Assembly: GCA_965153455.1 (NCBI GenBank)
Contig: OZ234498.1
Coordinates: 744,001 to 808,000 of the forward strand
From: Sphagnum compactum
Lineage: Eukaryota; Bryophyta; Sphagnopsida; Sphagnales
Length of the DNA: 64,000 nucleotides
Direction: 5' to 3'
The notes beneath the pieces were generated by a model, which did no database searches, was not told where the DNA came from, and saw only the letters and a list, made by a program, of their open reading frames with translations. The position numbers were made by a program, and so were the translations under genes. Shown here in pieces: positions 12,085 to 24,100 of the stretch. Position 1 is the first letter of the stretch. Each line of letters begins with the position of its first letter.

Positions 12085-12908
12085 CCGTAGGCGTAACTAC
12101 CTGTGGTCAGAGTCTCCCCCCATCGCGCATAGCGGGTGTCGTCTATTATCACCTTGAGGTGTGTAGTAGCTTGCCAAATTGCCAGTGAGCCAACAATATA
12201 ATCGACAGTGCTACGCCCCCCATTTGCCAAGCAAGTGAACTCCCCTGATTCATCGCTAGTTGTCCGGCCGTTGAGGATGAGCAACCCAGCGTCACAACAT
12301 AAGTCCAGGAGCTCGTGGCCCCAGCCGCCAACACCAGCATCGCGGTTCTGTCGCTTAGCCACAGCACTTGGTTGTTTAGTCTAAACGAGCTTAGGCGCCT
12401 ATAATAATTCACAAAGGTCGCTAGTGTTGATGGTATCTGGTAATGTTGCAGTTTGTGCATTAAAATCCCCTCCCAATAATACTATGCCCCCTAGAGTTTG
12501 AACTTCAGCAATATCTGCTGCCAGGTTTTGGAACAAGGATTCGTTCTCGTGTTTGGAGCCAACAGCATACACCATGCAGACATACAAGTCAGGGGCAACA
12601 CCCCTGTTGACCCGTAGCCATAGATAAAAATTGTGCCTTCCTCCCTTCCATTGTGACAGGTTTGGGCCGAGGTGGCTGCGAAAGTAAGCGGCAACCCCCC
12701 CGCTATGTTTTATCGCTTTTGTTCTTCACGGCTGCACAGTGCGCGCTACCGCAAGTGAGTCAAACCCTTCAACGTGTGGCAAATGTTGGCATGGGAAGTG
12801 CCAAGTTTCGGTTAATAAGACAAGGTCAACATCCTGAAATAGCTCTAGTATTTGCACCCCAATTTCTAGTTTATTTACACCGCCCCCGTGCATGTTCCAT
12901 AATACCAT
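12081..12908 (-). pseudogene. LINE endonuclease domain (broken)
   Basis: Blocks typical of the exonuclease-endonuclease-phosphatase fold appear in order: W-N-M-H-G-G near 12900, L-L-T-E-T-W near 12810, Y-A-V-G-S then L-L-G-G-D-F-N-A near 12450-12570, and S-T-V-D-Y-I near 12200. Most lie in one reading frame with interspersed stops, and one segment (12694-12491) is open in another frame. In intact elements this domain nicks target DNA to prime reverse transcription. Confidence 0.75.
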
Positions 12909-13849
12909 GCATAGGTCTTTCTGGTCCCCGTGGCCTTAGATAGAGGAGGGTGGGCAAATCGAGTGCCATTGACGAAAAGCTCGGCTGCGCGCCAGAGGGC
13001 GCGCTTGCTTGCCGCCTTGGCCTCCTTGAACAGCGGCCACATCTGCAACTTGAGCGCCTGCTGCGCGGGCGTGAGGTCCTCATCTAGGCCTAGTTTGGTC
13101 CCCGCCAGGCTTTTGCGCCCTCGTAGCGCGGCTTGGCAGTCTTCGCTTGTTGCGAATTTGAGCAGCACCGCACCGAGGCGCGCACCCGCCATCGAGGTGG
13201 AGGCTCACGCGGTCGCAGGCCGTTGCCACGTGGTGGTGACGACCTTGGCACACAGCCTCATTTGCCCTTGCAATAGCTCTGTGTTGAGCCGCTGCACCAA
13301 CTCTTTCTCGGTCTCGCCCTCCTTGGCCTCAAAGCCCGTGAGGCGCAAGTTGAGCTTGCGCTCTTCGTGTTTGGGCGCGTCGGCCAGGGTCTCCACAGCC
13401 CGGCTGACCACCTGGCACACGTTCTTGGCCATCATTGTGGTCCACTTGGGCTCTTCCGCAGAAGCAACCTTGGCTGTGACAGCCACGGCTGCCTCGTGCT
13501 CCATTAGTTGGTTGACCGCAAGGTTGCCAGCGGCCACAAGAGATGCAATGTTCTCGATGTCCGCCTCCATCTTGAACAACCGCGCGTCAACAGCTGAGTT
13601 GTCGATCTTGAGGCCCATGACTAGCCAGTGCCCGGCTAGGGCTAACTGGTAGACCACAAGGGGTGCATTGTCTGGAACATTGAGCCCGGCGTTGTTGCAG
13701 TACGTCTTGGCAGTGTCCTTCTTCAGCCATGCTAGATTCAAATCTTCTATATGCCATGCTAGGTATGACACATAGTTATAATCAAAGCCATTATTGACTA
13801 CTAGAAACAAAATGTGATTGTTTAGAGTTAGACCTTGTATGAAGGGCAT
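12875..13849 (-). pseudogene. LINE ORF1-like RNA-binding protein, one internal stop
   Basis: A single frame runs from 13849 to 12875 with one TGA at 13207-13205. The first part has an alanine-rich, coiled-coil-like stretch. It is followed by an E-R-K-L-N-L-R-L-T-G-F block typical of the RRM-like core of L1 ORF1, with L-L-K-F-A-T-S-E-D-C after the stop. Last comes the D-L-T-P-A-Q-Q-A...W-P-L-F-K-E-A-K...L-F-V-N-G C-terminal block that L1 ORF1 proteins share. Role in the family: binding element RNA in the retrotransposition particle. The N-terminal 40 or so residues may be flanking sequence. Confidence 0.7.
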
Positions 13850-13945
13850 TCAACCACATTGGCCCCCATCACCATTGTGACAAAACATCCAACGAACAAA
13901 GATGAAAATATATGCAATCTTACTTGCTTGTTGAACTTTCAAGTC

Positions 13946-14036
13946 ATTCTTCTTTGATATGGACTTTACATATTCACAATACATATTAATGAATACGTAT
14001 TGTGTATATGTAAAAAGTCCATATCAAAGAAGAATA
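13946..14036. repeat. Imperfect foldback with gatatggacttt arms
   Basis: The left arm (13946-13988) contains cttctttgatatggacttt. The right arm (13991-14036) contains the complement, with further pairing of acaatac/gtattgt near the loop. The direct repeat tgaactttcaagtcattcttct flanks it (about 13932 and 14078). The 12-mer hairpin core also occurs inside the element at 35637-36267. Confidence 0.7.
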
Positions 14037-14173
14037 TGTAAAGTCCCTTAATATGTAAAGTCCATAATGAATTCTTTGAACTTTCAAGTCATTCTTCTCT
14101 GATAGTGACTGCTATGAGTATATCACTATGTTGATATGAGCAGTTTTTATTTGCAATTCTATTGTTAGAACAT

Positions 14174-14266
14174 AGTTCCTTGTATTCACATTCCAAATTG
14201 CAAACTTGCAAAGGCTTCATTCTTACTTGAAGAAGCACATTTTGACCCGAATTGTTTTGCCTTGCA
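14174..14266 (+). repeat. Dispersed repeat, copy 1
   Basis: Shares gtattcacattc, aggcttcattcttacttgaag and a ttgacc(c/t)gaatt tail, in the same order and orientation, with copy 2 at 16261-16345. No coding content. Confidence 0.6.
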
Positions 14267-14912
14267 ACACAGGAACCAGATGGCTAGTACTTTACACAAC
14301 GTGCTGGAAAGTGCAAAGTTGTTGATCAACCCCAGAGCGTCTTTTGTCACCTACATTTCAGAGAACAGGGCAAAAAACGTTAAAAAAAAAACATAGAACT
14401 TTATCAGCATTGTTAATGAGGATGGCAGTGCCTGGGTGAGATCTGATGTCCAAAGTTTCAGTCACGACAAGTCATTTGAATCCACCGCCTCTTCCAGAAT
14501 ATGTAAAGGTCATAATAATTTTAAGTCATAATTTTAGAGCATGGCCAAGAGCAGCCTTCTATGAGTATGTAGCACATTCAGTGTGCACTCTTAGTTTCTC
14601 CCCCATCCACACCCATGAAGCTGAAAAGATGGACTCTACAAAGTGAGAGACTATTTAGCTCTCACCACCTGGGTCAATCATTGTAGTTGGCCAATGAGAA
14701 ACAATCATTTAGTGCTGAGAAGTTCTCTAGGAGGGCCCTGGTAGCATGTGAACCTTCTTTCCAGACCCAAAGCAGTTTCATGTGAACCCAAGTGTGAGGT
14801 TTGAATTCTGTGCAAATTGGCCATATTTTAAAAAAATCAAAATTATATAAAAATATTCAAGGGCATTCACACCCAATTTCAAGTTTTTGATTCCAAGTGT
14901 GTGTTTGGAGTT

Positions 14913-15053
14913 GAAAACCCCATGCTCAAAATGAAAACCTCTTTGCTTTCAAGCAAAAGCCCTGTGCTTAGAATAAAAGACTCCTTGCTCAAAATTAAAA
15001 AATCCACGCTTGGAATAGATAACCCAGTAATAGGAGTGAAAAGCCCCTTGCAC
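14913..15053. repeat. 21-bp degenerate tandem repeat, about seven units
   Basis: Units follow a-a-a-a-(c/g)-c-c-c-x-x-(t)-gct(c/t)-a-a-a-a-t. The period is close to 21 nt, so both strands stay open and give misleading seven-residue periodic peptides. Confidence 0.65.
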
Positions 15054-16260
15054 GAATTCAAATATTACGGGCTTTGTGGGCTCTGAGATTAAATTTTTTC
15101 TTTGCCCCATGCTAATGGAACCTATCCCGGGGCTTATAGAATATTTCCATAACCAGGGGTATTGTAAAAGTATGGCCCTTTTGATATTTCCATAACCTTG
15201 TCCCTGGTACCAAGTCACTCTGAAACCTGAAACCTGGCCTCTCTCTCCATTTGGACATTTCCAGCAGGTTCTGTTCAGTCTCAGACCCCAGTAGCTCACC
15301 TGAACCTGAGGTTTTGAATCTCAGACCACCAGCCAAGCCAGTCTTCCATTGTGTGCTGAATTCTTGATAGGTAGACTTCTGAAGTCAGGGATGCTTCCAC
15401 CTTTGACCATTTTTGGTCTTTCAAAAGGCCACAATTTGATCCCTATCAGCAGATTGAATTGCCAAAAAAATTGTTGCATTTTGGATCAAATTTTTTAGGA
15501 AAACTTTGCTTTCCCTAGTGTAAATTTGATCAATTTTGCTAATTTAAAAGTAAATTTCGCCAATTACTCAAGATCAAAAAATTGAAGAAAAATCCTGATA
15601 AATAGATGCTTGATAAGCCAAAATGACTTTTTCGGGGAACATTGAAAATGGGTGTGGATCATTGTTTTTTTTTTCCCCTCAAATTTGTGATGCAGCTAAA
15701 ATGAATATGATCCACAATAAGATTTAGCCAAATTCGACCATAAACAAGATATATGAAAGTAAAACAGTTTGAGCATGGTTCTATACTGTTGGCTAGCTAT
15801 TGGAACCTATCATAGGAATCTAGCAATTTGTATTTTGGTCTTTTTCCCATTAAAAAATTCTTCTTTCATATAGGCTGAAATCAGATTTGTCAGCTTGATA
15901 AACTGCAAAAAAAATTCCCAGAAAAATAAATCACCATAGACAATGAAAATTTAAATATTGTGATGTTTATTTTTGGTTGTACCGGGCTTTGTAAGAGTTG
16001 TTAGATGGCTAGTTGATTGAGCATTTGCCATGTAGATTTCCTATGAGGTTTTGATCAAATACATGCATGCACGGGGCATCCAACTAGGGAAACCCGACAT
16101 CTCCAATTCATGAGTGCTCCAATGAAGGTGGTGGGGGGATTGCAAGGGGGGTGGGAGTGAGCTAAGTATCTCAATTCATTTATGAGTTGGCATAGGAGTT
16201 CTACCATTGCGATCAACCTAAATCAACCTAGTTTCCTTTTCACGATGTTGCTCCTTTTCA

Positions 16261-16345
16261 AGGTTCTTTGCATTCACATTCAGGTTTCAAAGGGCAAAGT
16301 TGCTAGGCTTCATTCTTACTTGAAGGATTGCACTTTGACCTGAAT
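16261..16345 (+). repeat. Dispersed repeat, copy 2
   Basis: Partner of 14174-14266, with the same three blocks in the same order. The middle block aggcttcattcttacttgaag is identical. Confidence 0.6.
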
Positions 16346-18136
16346 TGGATATAAGGTATATCTAACTTGGTCATTGTGAGTGCCATAATAGGATGCATGC
16401 ATTCATGTCATGTCAAAAGTCCTTTTTGGCCAGTGAAGCTCCAGACTCACCCTCAAGTAGTACGTTGCCAGACCCCTATGAGTTCAATCTAGCTTTTGCC
16501 ATTTGATCTTCCCTTTGCTTAATTTTGGCTAAAAGGACCGCATGAGTTCAATGTAGCTTCATTTTTTCATCATCTCTTGTTTGATCTTGGGGGAATTTTT
16601 TAGCAAAGATTTTTGAGTGTGTAAACTAGTGGTTTTTTTTTTTTTTTCCCTGGAATTTTTTTTCAAAACAATATTTCAGTAAAAATCCTCTGCTTCTTGA
16701 AATTTTTTTTGCTGAAACTCGCCACAACTGCCTGCAACATTAGAGGGTGCTTAAGGTTTTTTACTTTAATATTTTGAATATTGCCAAATTTGGCTAAATA
16801 TTCTTATGGACGAATGTCACTTGAGCAATATCACAAAATTGGAACAAAAAAAAACACTGGTGTAACACCTGGATCTAACTCTTAGTTTGTGTAATCCTAC
16901 TCATGGATGAGTAGATCAGACCAGATTTGAATAAAGGTGAAATGGGTTTAGAAAGGACTTAAGACACTTTAAGAGTTAAGTTAAGCCCAAACTCTGAAAG
17001 TAACTGACCTCTGCAGACTGCCATAGGCATGATGAGTGACACTCGGGTTTTCTTGATGAGACTTTTTCAAGTATTTCGGAACTCCAATGACTATAATCCT
17101 TTTCCCTTTAGCGTGGTATGTCTTTTCTCATTTTGTCCGCATCACAGCACCACATGTGCATTACATCACATGTCATCATTTCAGCTCCCACTCTGCATGC
17201 ACCTGCTGCTGCTTTCTTTTCAGAATCCAGACTCACACAGACTGCTGATCTCAGTAAGTCACAGAGGAGTAAGTCTCCTGGATTCTGTTGTAACTGACTA
17301 AAAAAAGCAGACAAAAATAGAGGGAACAACCAAAAGAACCGCCACATTGCAATAACTGCCCCACTACAAAACAAATCATGTTCCAGAAACACTGGGTCCA
17401 TTGGGATATTTTTCATATGGACCCAATGTGTCCTGCAAAATGTTCGAAGACTCTGTCTCTTCAGCAACAATGGCGGGGTGTGCCCTGCATTTGTCTTTTT
17501 GTAGGAAGAATGGTGACCACTACCAAGATAACTTATGCGGCTCTTTGTGTGGTGATCACCAAGTCTTCTTCTTCCTTCCTGACAAAAGGCTCAACTTATA
17601 TATTTTTTCTCTTCTTTTAAGAAAAAAGGTACAGTCCTAACAGGTCTCTAACTTTCAACATCAGACCATTTTACTTGCAGCGAACTAATTTCGAAAAAAG
17701 GAAAGGAGAATTGCAAGTATCTCCCTTACGAGTCTGTCAGGAGGCATAAAGCTGGACCAAGAGTGGCCATACCCACTTTTTCACCAACCACGCAAGACCC
17801 CATGCCGCTCCTCCCCTTGTAAGTTGCAATCCACATGAAAATGGAATTGCTGCTGCTGCCATTGACCACTTCAGAGTCACTCTCATGGTCAAACCAAGCT
17901 CCATCATTTTCAGATAGTTTCTTGACCTTCGATAAATACTTAGTTCTCTGATCAAATAGGGCTTGATTCTCAATTGGGAACCCGGGTTTTGAACCCTCTG
18001 GAGTCACGCATAGGTCCCATAGTTAGGGTTCCATGTTCCTACCAAACAATTTGTGTCTCACTGGGTCCCTCAAACGAAGACCTAAGTCTCACACGGTCCC
18101 TCAAACTGATATTCATCATCACACCCATCCATTGAC

Positions 18137-21100
18137 CTAGTCATCCATTGTAATTATGAGATTTAATCCCTGTGCAGGAAAATGAAGTAGCCACACAGTG
18201 CACACTAGAACTCTCGGCTTCAACGCATCTTCAAGGTATGGCACTGCCTCCCTAAACTGTCCAAGCACTGGGAGCCTGTTGGTTAACACAAAATAACACA
18301 GGACAGATGACAAGGAATCCTTGAGTCTGCTGCCATGGAAACAACTGTATATACATTAGGATGGGTGTGTGCTCTTGAGGCCGCATTCCCCCTTTCAGAG
18401 TATATCTCAGAACCCGCCATAGTGCACCAGTACCCTCCTGTGCGCAATGAAGGATGGATGGTAAGAGGTCAGGAAACAGTTTTCTGTTAGGTTCCAGTTC
18501 CTTTGCTAACCATGGTGGTTGGTAGGTACGTAGAAAAGATAGCCCTTACCTATGTATAAACCATCTACTCACCTGGTATTCACCTATTTTCCTACCTACA
18601 TATAGGAATTACTTCTGACACAAGGGGTTACGGAGGTGAAACCACATATTAACCTACTGAGGATCCTATTATATGCATGGATTGAGGTTCATCCACAACT
18701 GGGTCATAATGGGCGTCCAGTACTGGTGGGTGCTGGTTGGTGGGTGCTGGTTCACTCTGGAACTCAGAACCCAATTGTGCATGAATGAATTGGTAGTTCT
18801 TCGTCCCAATGATCCTGTGCAAATAATATATGCATCAGCTCTCACAAGGTACAAGAGTTATATGTGTATGTCACTTGAGTTCTAGATGTGTGTGAGGAGA
18901 ATATACAGATATACAATATGCTTACCTAGTACTTGCACAATGGCAAAAAGGAGTGTGAGCCTGGAGGGGAGCTCAACTGGTGTCATGCCAGTATCTCCCA
19001 GCGGCTGGAGTCCTGGGAATACAATGAAGGCAAGTTAGTATACCTAGAATCAAGATCAATGCCATTTGCTGTCTGCTGGTCCTTAACATTTTGAATTATT
19101 CTGATCTAAACTACCCATTAACTAGTAGTGCCCCATCTATTGTTCTATTGTTCACAGATCACCTCTTTTAGAAGGGCTTGCATCTTCCACACATCTGCAG
19201 AATGCTGTATCAGGAACCTGAAGGTAAGAAATCAGTTATCTATCAGCTTGGGAATCCATCTCTACATACATCATCGACTCTCGGCTGGAGAGTGTTGTAT
19301 AGCAAGGGTAATGCGGTAATTGTAAAAGGAAAACTGCACTTGCAGTCCTAACCATACTGCATCCCAGAAGTACCCAGCCATAATGTTTAGAAAAGTTGCT
19401 ATTGTCTATCTCTGGATAATGAAGAGCTAAAATATGGCCATACCATAGTGAAGAGGATCTAGGTGAACAAGAGCACAAATGTATCCATGTATCATTTAGG
19501 TTAACACATTATTACAGGAAATTGCATCTGTCTGACTCGGTCATATATTGCTCAAGGATTGGTTCTGAGCTAAAGTCCATGAGAAATGGGGATGTACTGT
19601 GACCGGACAGGATGTGACCGGACAGGGAGTCTTTTTGGTGGTTCCTGTAGTGTGAAAGCTAATTTCGTTTTAGGGTTTAGGAGATAAACCCGCCGTCAAC
19701 TTTCTTCATGCAAAAACAGCGGGGTTTATCTTTTCTTTGGTTCGTTAGTGACGGTGAGTTGGAAGGTTTTGTTGCTTGTGTGTTATGTGAAACAGGGTGA
19801 CGGCTGGAAAGGGAGGGCCAAGCGCGATCTATGGAGGCAAGAAAGGCGAGAAGAGCAGGAGGTTGGAAGAGGATAAAAGAGGGGATTCGAAGGAGAAAGA
19901 GGTAGGTAGACAGGCAGAATGAAGGCAGTTTTTGGTGGTAAGAGAAGAGCTTCCAGGATAGTTAGTTGCTGGGTTTTTCTTCTTCCGCTGTGCCAGTAAC
20001 TAGAAGATGGCCAGCTCTATGTTTTGGTTAGAATTAGGAATAATCAAGGGTTGATGTTGAAGGCTGATGAAGCTTAAAGGTGGTCTGAGCTGTAAAATCG
20101 AATGCATATAGAAACTGCATCTGTAGAAGTTTGGGGGGAGAGACCTTGTTTGGATTGTTCAGTGGGTAGTTCATAACACCTGTATAGGAGCCAAAAACCT
20201 CTTTGTGGGTATCCTTGGGACTGGGCAGAATGTGACTGAGACAGAGAAGTAGGATGGAAGATTACAACAAGCATTCATAGATCCATGTCTTTCATAGAAT
20301 TATGTCCCCTTCTTGAGTAGTTGTAAGCCAACTTGGTGCACCTGGTTCAGTTGTTGAGTAGAGCCCAGAAGTTGATCCGTGTTAAGCCCTAGCAGAAACA
20401 TTTGTGTTCATTGACCCAGGTAGAAAGGGAAAAAGGGGAGAAGGGAATTAGCAGCTCATCACAGACCGAATGAACATTGAGAGCTCTGACTTCAAGCCAG
20501 ACCCTACTAACATTTTGCACTAACAATACAAGAATGCCACTGCTTCTAGCAACAATCAAGGGATACTACTGTAGTAGACTTAGGATAGGTTGATGTGTGC
20601 ATATTTTTGGGAACCAGCAAGGATGGAGGGTTAGGAGTTGTGGGACCTCATAATAGGACTGCTGTAATACTGCCTACTTAACAGGAGAGGAGTTACTGAG
20701 ATTCTAACAAAGTGGATTTATGAGAGAAGTAGAGGTTTTGTGGACTCTTTCTTTTGGTATCAGAGCTGGTTCAGATCTGGTGACATCAGTAGAACCTGCG
20801 GATGTCTGGGTATGACGGTAGTTGAAGTATCATGTCATCATCTAGTGCAGATGAGGTTGGTATAGATGAGGTAACCCAGGAAATTCGTGAGCAACAAATA
20901 GTCATTAAGTTCGATTATCCAAGGGGGCAGGATGGACCACAGATAGGAGCGGTAGTTCTGCGTTTCTTGGGCTTTGGCGTAGTAATAGTTGTAGGAATAG
21001 ACCCAAATGAAGCCCGAGTTGGGGATGTGGCAGTAGAAGTAGTTCATAATGGTTTTTATACACGCACTCAAGTTTGGTTGAAAGTAAGGGATGGAGCAAG

Positions 21101-24100
21101 GGGATGGGGGTCAACCTCAGAGCTACAGACGCAATATTACTACACCTCATACCTTGCGTAGAGTAACACCTTCAGTTCCTAAGAGGCAGCGTAGTGTACC
21201 TAGAATAGGAGACATTTGGATTCCCAAGCTTGCTGTTTCGCCTAACCATTTTGCCAGATTGTACATTCCTGGTGTGGAAGACTTGTTTCAGATTGGAGAT
21301 CACCTACTTAGGGTGGAACACTGTGGATCAATGTCTTGCATCATAAGTTGGAGGATATGGCGCAATCAAGAAAAAGGGTGGCAATTCCAACAAGAATCCA
21401 CAGATGAACAAAGTTTTTCCACTTCTCCATCTCATGTTGTACCTTTAAGACCAGTAGCAGAAGGTGATCAGTCTGAATTTTCAAATTGAATCACGACTGG
21501 CTCTTTCTTGAAGGAAGGTTTGTTGCACTTGGTATCTCGAATGTGAAAGAGTCACAATTAGGATCAAGAATCAATGGAAATCCTTGGGGATTACACATTT
21601 GGAAATGAACTATTTTGATGCTTCTGGAGTCTAAGTAAGGTGGTCTGAGGACATTTGTGCAAAAGAAAATATTGCAACTTTAGATTGGAGCTGAACATTT
21701 GTAAAATGACTAGCCCCCAAGGGATGGACGAACTGTTCTGGGGACAGGATCATGAAGACGTCAATGACTGGGCAGAGAGGCTTACCATGGCTGCTGAGGT
21801 ACGAGATCTAAATGTAAACAAATTGTTCAAGATTGCGAAGCTGAATTTGAGAGGCAGGGCCAAGGAATGGTTCAGGAGGTTGTAACCAGCACCAGCCGAT
21901 TGGGCTGAGTGGAGGACTCGAATAGTACAGAAACATGAGGACGTAGATGCTGATGACATCAGGATGAAGCTTGATGCCATTAAACAAGACCCCAAGGAGA
22001 GAGTTCAGAAATACTTTGAACATCTCGACAAATTGTTTCAAAGGGGCAAGATACAAGACGCGGAGCAAAAAAGAAGATTTATGGCCAGATTGAGGCTAGA
22101 AATTCGAAAATTATGTGTGGTGAGGACGTTTACAGATATTGAAGAGTTAGTTGGTGCTGTAATAGAACTAGAGAGAGTTTTGGGCGAGCTTGGAGAGACT
22201 CCTTATGAACCTCTAAAAGAGGAACAAGAAGAGGGGACCTCAGAAACCATAATGGAGAAACAGGTCACTGCATTAAACAACACGCTTATCAATTTCTTCA
22301 AGGGGACTATACACAATCCAGAAGCATCATCTTCTTCCACTATATTTGAAGGATGCCAAATCTGCAAAGGAGGGGACCATTTGGCCACCATTTGTCCAAG
22401 GTTAAATGAGCCACGCCAAAATGTGCCAAGTGCGGTATGCCTCATAGGACAGAGGATTGTGGAATAAAATGTACCTTTTGCACAGGTTTAGGGCATTCTG
22501 AAGACAGATGTTGGAAGAAGCCCAACGATGGGAAATCACACTCTGGAGCAACAAACTTCTTAGAGGTGTTGCTGAATGATGAAGCGGCGACCATGCAACA
22601 ACTTAACAAGCTTTGTGGGAATGAGAATCGTTTCTCTTACACTCGAGTGTCTAGAAGGAAGATTCCTGTTGATGTAGCACCAGGAGGGGCTGTATCGACT
22701 CCTGAAGCTGTAGGAGATGGAGTAGGTGCAAACTGGGACACTTCAGTCAGGTCCAAGATTCTTGCACACTTCATAAAAGGGAAGATTTCCCTCTCACCTA
22801 TGGAAACCATTCTGATGATTCCAGGGGAACTGGAACACCTTGAAAGTTTGGTAAGGTTGGCTAGGCGAAAGAGGGATTCAGAGGCAACTGAAAATTAGGT
22901 GTCAATGGTTTCTGTGGTTCCAGCACTGAGAAAGATCTGCATCAACAAGACCCATCGAAGCAAGACTCTGCATTTGCTTGTGGAGATTAACAACTATGTT
23001 GTTGAAGGATTGGTGGATAATGGAGCCTCCATGTCTGTTATGGCTACCGCTGTAGTTAGAGAACTGGGCATAATGCATCTCGTTACTGGATTTGAAACTT
23101 ATAAAATAGCATTAGGAGTTGTCACACAGGCCCTTGGTAGGATTGACGAAGTACCAGTGAAAGTTGGAGGAGTGCAGTGCACTATGACCTTCATGGTAGT
23201 TGATACGGACAGTTATGATGTATTACTTGGTTTGGATTTTCTTATAAAGATTGGTGCAATTGTGGATGTGGAACGAGGCCTAATCCAAGTAAGGCATGTC
23301 CAGGGGCCAATGTGGAAGTATTGCCATTGACCATGGTGAATTTGTTACAGAGGATGAACTCAGAAGCTCTGATGCAAGAGGCTACGACTATCTTGAAAAA
23401 CACACACATCAATGATGATTCTGACTGGATACCAGATCTGGATAGTATTATCATGACCAAAGAAAATGATGCATCTACCTCAGATTCAGATACTGGTACT
23501 GATGGTAGTGAGCACTGTGATTGGGAGTCTCATCAATTGAAACAAATTGATTATGAGGATGAGTTTAGGGATACTGAATTGGAGGATCTGGTGAGGTCAG
23601 AAGGACCGTAAGAGATTCTGCAACTGATACTACAGGAGCAGGTTGACGGGTTCATGGAAGAAGAAATCACAGATGCGGATGATTACGCAGACTGGTTGAG
23701 ATGGGTGTCTGATGCAGAACAAAGTAGACAGGCCATGTGTGAATCCACACATGATGCAACTATCCCACTTTTGCTGCAGCAACCCGGCCAAGGCCACACC
23801 CCCTCAATCCCAGCACTGCTGCAGGTTCTCCAGACAAAAGATGGTAACCCTGATTGCAGCCCCACTGAGCAGTTGGCATCATCCAACCATGATGAAATGA
23901 ACACTCGATGGAGGGAGATCTGTGAACGAATCAGGATTGACACTAGCTTGGATGAAGAGAAGCAACAACAACTCTGGAAAGTTCTGGAGCGGTATTAAGA
24001 TGTTTTTGCTTGGAACAAGGGTGAACTAGGTTGTTGCACTATTGGGGAACATTTTGTGGATACGCAGGGGTTTCCACCTTGCAAAATATCTCCTGGTCGA

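Larger units (their letters stand above)
9230..13860 (-). mobile_element. Degenerate L1-like non-LTR retrotransposon
   Basis: Reading the minus strand gives, in order, an ORF1-like RNA-binding protein, an AP-type endonuclease, a reverse transcriptase with its C-terminal region, and a CCHC-type cysteine/histidine module, the layout of L1-clade elements. At least three frame changes and several stops break the second ORF, so the copy is dead. The ends are approximate: I could not find a poly(A) tail or target duplication. The 5' half (12.9-13.7 kb) is clearly more GC-rich than the flanks, which marks the insertion. Confidence 0.85.
14037..18136. other. Spacer, no confident gene
   Basis: AT-rich sequence with a 21-bp degenerate tandem array (14913-15053) and a dispersed ~75-90-bp repeat at 14174-14266 and 16261-16345. 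The open segment 18007-17726 (minus) could be a 3' exon or untranslated part of the candidate gene at 18.1-28.8 kb. Two frames there are equally open, so I do not call it. Confidence 0.4.

Noticed and set aside
12930-13652. 240-aa plus-strand open frame
   Set aside because: Antisense of the GC-rich LINE ORF1 region, where long shadow frames are expected.
14879-15086. Seven-residue periodic peptides on both strands
   Set aside because: Produced by a degenerate 21-bp DNA repeat, not by a coding sequence.
17726-18007. 93-aa minus-strand open frame, possible last exon of the candidate gene
   Set aside because: Two frames are equally open, no clear acceptor links it to the exon ending at 18137, and no family was recognised.
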